This document shows, one piece after another, positions 1-6,387 of a stretch of DNA of 8,470 nt. The DNA comes from Bacteroidota bacterium (lineage in GTDB: Bacteria > Bacteroidota > Bacteroidia > Chitinophagales > Chitinophagaceae): the NCBI GenBank assembly GCA_028875955.1, contig JAGWTX010000076.1, positions 1-8,470 on the forward strand. The letters run 5' to 3'. Under the pieces are notes generated by a model. The model saw nothing but the letters and a program-made list of their open reading frames with translations, did no database searches and was not told the DNA's origin. Each line of letters starts with the position of its first letter. Within the stretch, counting starts at the first letter, position 1. The translations under genes were made by a program, and so were the position numbers.

Positions 1-970
1 CTTCTTTGGGCAGGGATTTCAGTAAAGCCATCTGTGACAGTGTCTGAAAATTTCCAAAGCGATACGCGATCGACCGGCCTACAATGGGATAAGTCGCTTC
101 GGGCGAAATCAGTCGCTCCAAAATACCTGCATACCTTGTGCTCCTGTGCAGTTCGGTGTCATAGTCAATCACGGTGGGGATCCCCTTTTCTTTCATCACA
201 CCCAGGATATCCAGCAACATCGGATGAATCACAAAACTGTTGTAATAATCAAAATGGAAATTTTTACCATCCCCATATACCCCATCCCCCTTATACCATT
301 CCTTGTGTTTCTCGATGGAATAATCAATCAGGTTCTGCTGACACTCGCCTGTGAATTTCAACAAACAGGCTTCCACCATTCCAGAAAACAGTAACCAGTT
401 ATTCTGACCGGGTTTGGTGGTTCTTGTCATTTGTAAGGCAGCAATCACATGTTTCCGGGTGGCTTCATCCAGGTTACCCCATAACTGATGCGGCGCTCGA
501 AGAAATGCATGCGCCAGAAAAGCGGCATCCACCAGCGACTGTCCGGGCAGATCGAATTCCAAGAAATCAGGCGATGCCGGATCCGTACCATTCCTGATAC
601 ATTGTACTGCCAGGTCGATGTATTTTTTCCGCAGCTTTCCTTCCGCTGTATTATCAGGGCCCAACTCCAGCCAGGGTGCCATGCCTCCAATCAATCTGCC
701 AAATGCTTCCAGGTGTGTGGAGGCTGGATTCCTATGGATCCTGATCATATCAGGGGACTTTTCAACAGGCATCTGTTTCTTCAACTGGTTTTTACTCAAT
801 GCCTCCAACATCGGGTCCGCCATTTTTGTCATGGCCTGTATCAAATAACTGCGCTCCAGCTGACCGGCCTGTTCATTATCCGGATCGATGGCTTTTCCAG
901 CCTGAGCCTTCAGACCGTTACAAAAAAACAGGAACATCAGAATGATGACAGAGTAACAACGAAATTTCAT
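1..970 (-). CDS. Secreted DUF2264 domain protein (3' end cut by window edge)
   Basis: About 323 codons are visible from an ATG at 968-970; the reading frame is open to base 1, so the C-terminus lies outside the window. The N-terminus (MKFRCYSVIILMFLFFCNGL, then KAQA) is a basic-hydrophobic Sec signal with probable type I cleavage after an AxA-like site near residue 22-24; the Cys at residue 17 lacks a good lipobox. The mature part matches DUF2264 (PF10022, COG4289) by my recognition of its conserved blocks: WLELGPDN near residue 100, GTDPASPDF, a GQSLVDAAFLAHAFLRAP segment, NNWLLFSGMVEA, and WYKGDGVYGDG followed by FHFDYYNSFVI. The biochemical role of DUF2264 is not established as far as I know; members often sit in polysaccharide-use regions of Bacteroidota, so a periplasmic role in glycan or glycoside breakdown is a guess. 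It has its own leader and is probably transcribed separately from the transporter gene upstream. Family call fairly sure, function unknown. Confidence 0.85.
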   Translation of the reverse strand, partial: MKFRCYSVIILMFLFFCNGLKAQAGKAIDPDNEQAGQLERSYLIQAMTKMADPMLEALSKNQLKKQMPVEKSPDMIRIHRNPASTHLEAFGRLIGGMAPWLELGPDNTAEGKLRKKYIDLAVQCIRNGTDPASPDFLEFDLPGQSLVDAAFLAHAFLRAPHQLWGNLDEATRKHVIAALQMTRTTKPGQNNWLLFSGMVEACLLKFTGECQQNLIDYSIEKHKEWYKGDGVYGDGKNFHFDYYNSFVIHPMLLDILGVMKEKGIPTVIDYDTELHRSTRYAGILERLISPEATYPIVGRSIAYRFGNFQTLSQMALLKSLPKE

Positions 971-1005
971 ACGCGATTCTATTTATATACAGCTTTAGAC
1001 AAATA

Positions 1006-1036
1006 AAAATTTATAAGAGAATCAACATCAGGCAAC
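1006..1036 (-). promoter_or_regulatory. Candidate Bacteroidota-type promoter for the DUF2264 gene
   Basis: On the minus strand, GTTG (1036-1033) is followed, 19 nt after its TTG, by TAAATTTT (1013-1006), which resembles the Bacteroidota -33/-7 consensus TTTG...TAnnTTTG with one mismatch in each box. The -7 box lies about 35 nt upstream of the ATG at 970. The region is A/T-rich, so chance matches are easy and the call is tentative. Confidence 0.3.
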
Positions 1037-1048
1037 AATATTCAAACC

Positions 1049-1062
1049 ATCTCTTAAGAGAT
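1049..1062. promoter_or_regulatory. 14-bp perfect palindrome, possible operator
   Basis: ATCTCTTAAGAGAT is a perfect inverted repeat with no spacer. It lies 79 nt upstream of the DUF2264 start and 76 nt beyond the transporter stop, just upstream of the candidate -33 box. No T-run follows on the minus strand, so a binding site for a dimeric regulator is more likely than a terminator. No regulator can be named. Confidence 0.35.
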
Positions 1063-1079
1063 CAATCAGGAATGGTTAA

Positions 1080-1096
1080 GGTTAACTAAGTTAACC
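1080..1096. promoter_or_regulatory. 17-bp perfect palindrome, possible operator
   Basis: GGTTAACT-A-AGTTAACC is a perfect inverted repeat with 8-bp arms around one central A. A further GGTTAAG half-site lies directly to the left at 1074-1080. It sits between the transporter stop (1139) and the DUF2264 start (970). There is no following U-tract on the minus-strand transcript, which argues against an intrinsic terminator. It fits an operator for a dimeric DNA-binding protein, but no such gene is in the window. Confidence 0.4.
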
Positions 1097-1138
1097 CATT
1101 TTCAGGCATCCCTTACAATGCATTTGCTTAAACAAAGC

Positions 1139-2029
1139 TTATAATTTTTTCTTGTAGTTGGCCAGGAAAACACCGCCCATGATAAATGCAGCGGCTATTA
1201 TTTTGGTCATACTGAGCGACTCATGCAAAAGAATCATGGAAGCCAGTGTTGCAAAAAAGGGTTGCGTATAGATATAAGAGCCGGTAATACTCGCGCCTAG
1301 TTTATGAATACTGTAATTCATCAATTGATACGCAAAAAATGTCGCACCCAAAACGATATAGACCAATGCAAACCAGCTCAACTCGTCGAAAGCCGCCCAA
1401 TCAGCTTCCTGTATGGATTTCCAGCCCAGGGGCAGACTGGCAAAACATCCCATCAAAAAAACCCATTGCAGGATCTGCCGGGTTGGATATTTCTGAACCA
1501 ATGGTTTGATGCTTACCACATATACGGCATAACTCAGCGCACCGAATATGCAAAACAGGTCGCCCAATGTTTGCTGATCGCTTGCCTTATCAGAAAGATC
1601 CCTCGAGAAAACCAATAATGCACCCCCGGAAATACCCATCAGTAATCCGGCAATTTTGAATCTGTTCAGTGACTCTTTCAGAAAAAAAGCTGCCAAAAAA
1701 GTGATCGCGATCGGTGTGGTTAAAATGAGCAGGGATGCATGGATCGGACTCGTCAATGACATGCCTCTCACTGTAAATGTCTGGTTCAGGGTGATTCCGG
1801 CTAATGCACAAAAAGCAAGCAAGCCATACTCCTTTCCTGAAAAAGAAAGTTTAACCGGCCTGAAAAAATAGATTGACCAAAACAGCAGTGTAGTGGTAAC
1901 AATTCTTATGGCGGTTAAACCGATGGGGGCAATGAGTGATGGACTGATATGCTTTACCGCAATCACACTGGTACCAAAGAAAAAATTCCCAAGCAATACG
2001 GCGATTCTGGCTTTTGATTTCTCATTCAT
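1139..2029 (-). CDS. EamA/DMT-superfamily membrane transporter
   Basis: A 296-residue, strongly hydrophobic protein with about ten predicted membrane segments (roughly residues 8-26, 34-55, 66-86, 92-115, 122-140, 152-172, 181-203, 214-236, 245-265 and 272-290). This is the usual length and topology of the drug/metabolite transporter superfamily with two EamA repeats. Typical signs are the N-terminal GNFFFGTSVIAVKH helix, TSPIHASLLILTTPI at the end of the first repeat, the basic loop with KESLNRFK before helix five, and the second-repeat helix with GSYIYTQPFFATLAS. It acts in the cytoplasmic membrane. EamA proteins export or import amino acids, sugars or other metabolites, and substrate cannot be read from sequence. 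The ATG at 2027-2029 is chosen because it starts just before the first helix. The gene follows the oxidoreductase by 86 nt with a terminator-like hairpin between, so it may be read by partial read-through or its own promoter. A link to the uronate genes is inferred only from position. Confidence 0.88.
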   Translation of the reverse strand: MNEKSKARIAVLLGNFFFGTSVIAVKHISPSLIAPIGLTAIRIVTTTLLFWSIYFFRPVKLSFSGKEYGLLAFCALAGITLNQTFTVRGMSLTSPIHASLLILTTPIAITFLAAFFLKESLNRFKIAGLLMGISGGALLVFSRDLSDKASDQQTLGDLFCIFGALSYAVYVVSIKPLVQKYPTRQILQWVFLMGCFASLPLGWKSIQEADWAAFDELSWFALVYIVLGATFFAYQLMNYSIHKLGASITGSYIYTQPFFATLASMILLHESLSMTKIIAAAFIMGGVFLANYKKKL

Positions 2030-2053
2030 GGGAAGTCAGCGGGGTATGTGTAT

Positions 2054-2092
2054 CAAAAAGAAAGGGAAGCTTCCCATGGGAAGTCCCCTTTC
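2054..2092 (-). terminator. Rho-independent terminator candidate after the Gfo/Idh gene
   Basis: In the minus-strand transcript, 24 nt past the oxidoreductase stop (2116), an outer stem GAAAGGG/CCCUUUC (2092-2086 with 2066-2060) encloses an inner stem CUUCC-CAUG-GGAAG (2083-2070), with a small asymmetric internal loop between them. The stem is followed at once by UUUUUG (2059-2054). The arms are perfect and the U-tract is well placed, so an intrinsic terminator separating the catabolic operon from the transporter is likely. Confidence 0.65.
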
Positions 2093-2115
2093 ACTGCTTC
2101 TATGACAACGGTTGC

Positions 2116-3474
2116 TTAATACTTAAATACTTTTCCGCCCACCATCACTTCCTGAGTAGCTTCATCGAAAGTGGCTTTCTCTCCCGTACGGCTGGCTGCT
2201 GTAGTCATGATATTGGCAATAGAGTGCGCATAACCCGCTTCAACTGGCGCATTGGGTTGTTTGCGGCTGCGAACACATTCCATCCAGTTGTGCACATGGG
2301 CTGTTGTGAGCACATCCCCACCGGTATTCGCGCCTGCTTCCACTTTGATCGCCAAATCCGTCAGATTCAACTCAGGCAGAAGATTGGGCTTCATACCCAT
2401 TTCTGCTGCATACCTGGCAGTTAATCCGCCCTTGGGGGAAACCTTATTGGTGATCAGGTTCAGTTCCCCGCCATTGGAATAATAGATCTCACTGGGATGT
2501 TCATCTCCATTATGCTGACGGGACATGAATACTACCTGGAAACCTGAAGTTGGATCATCTGCAGGACCGTAATCCATGGCAGCTGTTATGGTATCCCAGT
2601 TTCTTCTTCCATCCTTCCAGGCGTAGATCCCACCATTGGCGGTAACACTGCGTGGATGACCCAAACCGGAAAACCAGTGCACCGTATCAATCTGGTGACT
2701 CATCCACTGACCGGGCAATCCGGATGAATAAGGCCAGAACAAACGATATTCCAGGTATTTCCTGGGATCAAAATTTTCAAAAGGCCGGTTGATCAGGAAA
2801 CGTTTCCAGTCAAGATCTTCCTCCTTGCATTTGGCAACCAGTGCAGGTCTTCTCCATCTGCCAGGCTGATTTACGTTCCAGGTAAGTTCCACCATGGTGA
2901 TCGGGCCGAATTTCCCTTCCTGTATAAAATCTGCAGCTGCTTTGTAATTGGCGCCGCTTCTTCTTTGGGATCCGATCTGTAAAATACTTTTGGATTCCTT
3001 CACGGCTTTTAAGGCAGCACGTGCATCCTCCATGGTTTCTGCAAAGGGTTTTTCACAATACACATCACATCCGGCTTTTACCGCTTCGATGGCATGACGG
3101 GCGTGCTGAAAATCCGCTGTACTGATAAATACGGCATCTACCGATTTGGAATCATAGAGTTCATCATTATTGCGAAAAGCCTTGATGTCGTGCCCCATTT
3201 TTCCTTTCAGAAAAGCCTGACCTTCCTCTCTGCGGAGTTTCCACAGATCCGATACAGCCACGATATCAAAATTCATTTCCTTATAAAACTTCATGAAGGG
3301 TGGGATATGCGAACTGCGGTGCCGGTCTGAAAAACCTACCACCCCTACCCTTACCCTGTCGTTAGCCCCGATAATCCGGGCATAACTGGATGCGCTAAAG
3401 CCCATCGTAGCCACATAAGTGCCTGCTGCCGCTTTGGCGCTTTGTTTGATAAAATTTCTTCTTGAGTTAGACAT
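2116..3474 (-). CDS. Tat-exported Gfo/Idh/MocA-family oxidoreductase
   Basis: A 452-residue NAD(P)-dependent sugar oxidoreductase. A twin-arginine signal is plain at the N-terminus: SRRNFIK at residues 4-10, then a weakly hydrophobic A/G-rich stretch to about residue 33. The Rossmann fold starts at VRVGVVGFSDR (41-51); the nicotinamide-side CEKPF motif, with the family's catalytic-type lysine, is at 140-144. In the C-terminal alpha/beta domain, QWMSHQIDTVHWF (256-268) carries the usual His260 and Asp263 pair. Family members use bound NAD(H) and are exported folded, as known for Zymomonas glucose-fructose oxidoreductase. The gene follows the double-DUF1080 gene by 98 nt. In Bacteroides, Gfo/Idh/MocA proteins next to DUF1080 proteins oxidise glycosides at C3 so that the partner can cleave the bond; the same role here is inferred. 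The exact substrate is unknown. Start chosen at the ATG (3472-3474) that places the RR motif correctly. Confidence 0.92.
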   Translation of the reverse strand: MSNSRRNFIKQSAKAAAGTYVATMGFSASSYARIIGANDRVRVGVVGFSDRHRSSHIPPFMKFYKEMNFDIVAVSDLWKLRREEGQAFLKGKMGHDIKAFRNNDELYDSKSVDAVFISTADFQHARHAIEAVKAGCDVYCEKPFAETMEDARAALKAVKESKSILQIGSQRRSGANYKAAADFIQEGKFGPITMVELTWNVNQPGRWRRPALVAKCKEEDLDWKRFLINRPFENFDPRKYLEYRLFWPYSSGLPGQWMSHQIDTVHWFSGLGHPRSVTANGGIYAWKDGRRNWDTITAAMDYGPADDPTSGFQVVFMSRQHNGDEHPSEIYYSNGGELNLITNKVSPKGGLTARYAAEMGMKPNLLPELNLTDLAIKVEAGANTGGDVLTTAHVHNWMECVRSRKQPNAPVEAGYAHSIANIMTTAASRTGEKATFDEATQEVMVGGKVFKY

Positions 3475-3572
3475 GTTACAATCGTTATATGGATGAAAAA
3501 ATATTTCGAATCAACATCTACGCAATTCCCGTCAAAGGGTTAGCGTTACCATTTCCTGATCCCGCTTCCCGT
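3475..3572. other. 98-bp spacer between the DUF1080 and Gfo/Idh genes
   Basis: No gene, convincing hairpin or Bacteroidota -7 box was found here. The spacer is much longer than the 9-nt and 16-nt spacings upstream in the same group, so a separate weak promoter or an RNA processing site is possible, but nothing in the bases proves one. Confidence 0.4.
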
Positions 3573-4958
3573 TTATTTCAACTCCCTGATCTTGATGCTC
3601 CGGTAAGCTACATGGGTTCCGTGTTCCTGCAACAGGATATGACCCTTGGGTGCCATTCCGAAATTGGGATATTTGGCAAATTTGCTTCTCGCAACCAGCG
3701 CATAGAAATATTGCGTACCCCGCTGGTATTCGAGCACTTTCCAGCCATTTAACCAATGTTCCACACGACCGTCAGGATATACCACGATTCTTCCGCGGTT
3801 CCATTCTCCGATTGGTAATTTTTCACGGCCGTTTTTCAGGGCGGGAATCAGGTCATACAAAGATGCGAGTGTACGGTTACCGATGGAACCCAGTTTGGCA
3901 TCCGGATGTTTGTCATCATCCAGCACCTGGTATTCGAGACCGATAGCCGAACCATTGGTCTTTTCTTTTTCGGTGACAAAATATTTTACGCCCGAATTGG
4001 CGGTATCCGTTAACTGAAATTCAAATTGAAGGTCAAAGGCACTGAACTGTTCATCGGTAAGTATATCTCCGCCATTCTGAGATTCCGCATTTCTCCCTTT
4101 CATCACATTCAATGTCCCGTTTTCAATATACCATGTTTTGGATGGGAAATAGTCCTTGTTGGCACCTCTCCAACCGTTGGTGGTCTTGCCATCCCAAAGC
4201 AGTCTTACCCCCATTCTTTTCTCGTCGCTGGAAACATTGTTCACCAATGTATTTACGACAAACACATTATCGTCCGGAGAAGGTTTGAGGTTTTTTGTCT
4301 GGATACGTACATTCTTCCAGCGAATCTCCTCTCCTTCATTGGCTTTGTCCCTGATGGCATGCACCTGGAGGGCAATAAACCCTTTGGGTGTCATATCATC
4401 TATCAGGTGTGCACAGGCAACGCCATTCACCCAGGTACGGATGCTGTTCCCGATGCATTCGATGCGATAGTGGTTCCATTGATTGTTTTTGAATGCGGTT
4501 TTGGCGGATGGATTGTTCTCCATGGAATATAACCAGCCCCTGCGTGCTTCATCATAAATACCACCGCTCCAGCCACGGCTGGACGGGTCAATCTCCATCT
4601 GGTAACCATGCACTCTTTCCGGCACTTTATCATCCACTTTGCAATGGTCGTTGGCATCTTTTTTCTCGCTGCGAAACTGAATTCCGGAATTCATATTGTC
4701 ATTCACCTTGAAATCCACTTCAAAGATAAAGTCGCCAAATACCTGGTTGGTTGCTAAGAACGAATTAGGCGTATTCATCACCGTTCTGCCGACGATCTCA
4801 CCATTTTCAACGGTATATTTTGCTTTCCCGTTTAATTGTGTAAATCCTTTCAGGTCCTTACCGTTGAAAAGATACTCCCACTGACCGCCTTTGTTCTGTG
4901 CCATGCTTCCCTGCACGCAAAGACCCAGCAAAAAGAGACTGAAGAAAACTTTTTTCAT
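3573..4958 (-). CDS. Exported protein with two DUF1080 (3-keto-glycoside-cleaving family) domains
   Basis: A 461-residue protein. The signal peptide (MKKVFFSLFLLGLCVQGSMA) has a good type I site after residue 20; the Cys at 14 lacks a proper lipobox. Two PF06439 domains follow, at about 27-221 and 252-459. Matching blocks show the duplication: LFNGKDLKGF (30-39) with LWDGKTTNGW (254-263); NSGIQF (90-95) with NSGVKY (321-326); GYQMEID (118-124) with GLEYQVLD (340-347); WNHYRIE...TWVNG (161-179) with WNRGRIV...HWLNG (386-405); PKGFIALQ with PKGHILLQ (191, 437). The halves belong to different subtypes: the first carries the SGGIYDEARRGWLY block (131-144), the second a GNRTLASLYDLIPA block (360-373). 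PF06439 is a jellyroll family now linked to hydrolysis or elimination of 3-keto-glycosides made by Gfo/Idh/MocA partners, and such a gene lies directly downstream. Periplasmic location and activity are inferred; which half is catalytic is unknown. It starts 9 nt after the uxaC stop, so it is co-transcribed. Confidence 0.92.
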   Translation of the reverse strand: MKKVFFSLFLLGLCVQGSMAQNKGGQWEYLFNGKDLKGFTQLNGKAKYTVENGEIVGRTVMNTPNSFLATNQVFGDFIFEVDFKVNDNMNSGIQFRSEKKDANDHCKVDDKVPERVHGYQMEIDPSSRGWSGGIYDEARRGWLYSMENNPSAKTAFKNNQWNHYRIECIGNSIRTWVNGVACAHLIDDMTPKGFIALQVHAIRDKANEGEEIRWKNVRIQTKNLKPSPDDNVFVVNTLVNNVSSDEKRMGVRLLWDGKTTNGWRGANKDYFPSKTWYIENGTLNVMKGRNAESQNGGDILTDEQFSAFDLQFEFQLTDTANSGVKYFVTEKEKTNGSAIGLEYQVLDDDKHPDAKLGSIGNRTLASLYDLIPALKNGREKLPIGEWNRGRIVVYPDGRVEHWLNGWKVLEYQRGTQYFYALVARSKFAKYPNFGMAPKGHILLQEHGTHVAYRSIKIRELK

Positions 4959-4967
4959 TTGTATGTT

Positions 4968-6371
4968 TTATAGATTAAAATATTCTTTTGCGTTGTAATA
5001 AGCGATGTTTTGCAGGATGCCCCCCATCCATTTCTCATCATTGGGCAATAATCCCTTTTCCATTTCATCCCCGATCAGGTTGCACAGGATCCTTCTGAAA
5101 TATTCGTGTCTGGGGAATGAAAGAAAACTGCGGCTGTCGGTGATCATCCCGATAAATGTGCTGATCAGTCCCATATTGGATAAGGCATTCAATTGTTTTT
5201 CCATACCGTCTTTCTGATCCAGAAACCACCAGCCGGAGCCAAACTGCATTTTCCCCTTGATGGTGCCATCGTTAAAATTTCCCAGCATGCTGGCAAACAC
5301 TTCGTTGTCGGAAGGATTGATGTTATAGATAACGGTTTTTGCCAGCTGGTCTGTCTGATCCAGGTGATCAAAAAACCGCGACATGGGCAATGCCTGCGGA
5401 AAATCCCCGATCGAATCAAAACCGCTATCGGCGCCTAGTAAGCGGTTTAACCGAGTGTTGTTGTTTCGAATCGGTCCCAGGTGAAATTGTTGCACCCAAT
5501 CCTTGGCATGATACATTTTACAAAGCGATGCCTGGATATATCCCTGGAAAGCATCGGGATCCGAAAAATTTTTCTTTCCTGAATTCAGGAACTGTACAAA
5601 TTCCCTTTCCAGTTCCGACGAAAAGGTAAAACTACCCGGCATATACAGGAGTCCGTGATCGGAAACCCGGCAGCCATTCGCATGAAAATAATCCACGCGG
5701 TTTTGCAAAGCTTCCTGTAAAGAGGCGATATCGGTTACTTTGACGCCACTGCTTTTTTGCAACAGGTCCAGGTAGTAAAAAAAGGATTCCCGGTTCCCGA
5801 TCAGCATGATCTTATCCGGCCTGAAAGAAGGGGATACCCGGATAGGGTATTTTTCTTCAGCAAGCTGTTTGTGCCAGGAAAGCGTATCCCAGGGTTCATC
5901 CGTAGTGCCGATGTATTCCACACCAAAGGAATCCAGAATGGGTCTGGTGGTATGGGTTGCCGTTTGTAATTGCTCATTACAATTGGCATAGATGGATGCA
6001 GCAGAATCCGCGTTCAGGTATTCCTGAATCCCGAATACGGATTTGAGTTCCATATGAGACCAGTGGAACAAGGGATTACGAACCGTTTGCGGTACCACTT
6101 TCGCCCAGGCATTGAATTTTTCTTCGTCAGAAGCATCTCCGGTAATCCATTTTTCCGGTACACCCAATGAGCGGAGGGCACGCCACTTATAATGGTCGCC
6201 CCTGAGCCAGATATCGGTAAGATTGTTAAACCGCTTGTTGGTAGCGATCTCTTCGGGTGAAAGATGACAATGATAATCTATGATGGGCATCTTTTTCACA
6301 TAATCGTGATAAAGATGCCTGGCCGTATTCCCCTGTAATAAAAAGTCTTCCTGTAAAAAAAAATTACTCAT
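4968..6371 (-). CDS. uxaC: Uronate (glucuronate/galacturonate) isomerase
   Basis: Catalyses D-glucuronate to D-fructuronate and D-galacturonate to D-tagaturonate in the cytoplasm, the first step of the isomerase-type uronate pathway. With the ATG at 6369-6371 the protein has 467 residues, close to the roughly 470 of E. coli UxaC, and begins MSNFFLQEDFLLQ. An in-frame ATG at 6425 would add 18 residues without family character and overlap the SDR gene, so I reject it. Family marks in order: the amidohydrolase-type metal site YHCHLSPEEI with HxH at 34-36, LRGDHYKWR (56-64), GTTDEP (155-160), SDHG (237-240), FHLGPIRNNN (296-305), NPSDNEVF (352-359), GSGWWF (378-383) and TDSRSF (411-416). All expected blocks are intact. 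The gene starts 16 nt after the SDR stop and ends 9 nt before the DUF1080 start, the tightest part of the operon. No Shine-Dalgarno sequence is evident, as is usual in Bacteroidota. Confidence 0.96.
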   Translation of the reverse strand: MSNFFLQEDFLLQGNTARHLYHDYVKKMPIIDYHCHLSPEEIATNKRFNNLTDIWLRGDHYKWRALRSLGVPEKWITGDASDEEKFNAWAKVVPQTVRNPLFHWSHMELKSVFGIQEYLNADSAASIYANCNEQLQTATHTTRPILDSFGVEYIGTTDEPWDTLSWHKQLAEEKYPIRVSPSFRPDKIMLIGNRESFFYYLDLLQKSSGVKVTDIASLQEALQNRVDYFHANGCRVSDHGLLYMPGSFTFSSELEREFVQFLNSGKKNFSDPDAFQGYIQASLCKMYHAKDWVQQFHLGPIRNNNTRLNRLLGADSGFDSIGDFPQALPMSRFFDHLDQTDQLAKTVIYNINPSDNEVFASMLGNFNDGTIKGKMQFGSGWWFLDQKDGMEKQLNALSNMGLISTFIGMITDSRSFLSFPRHEYFRRILCNLIGDEMEKGLLPNDEKWMGGILQNIAYYNAKEYFNL

Positions 6372-6387
6372 CAGAATGGATTTGCAG

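Noticed and set aside
915..930. Run of seven T's (minus strand) in the DUF2264 signal peptide as a frameshift site.
   Set aside because: The frame reads through it without a break from signal peptide into the conserved domain.
488..1006. 172-residue plus-strand open frame opposite the DUF2264 gene.
   Set aside because: It is antisense to conserved DUF2264 motifs and looks like a shadow frame rich in Cys, Arg and His.
4026..4532. 168-residue plus-strand open frame opposite the DUF1080 gene.
   Set aside because: No family features; the minus-strand frame holds two complete DUF1080 domains over the same bases.
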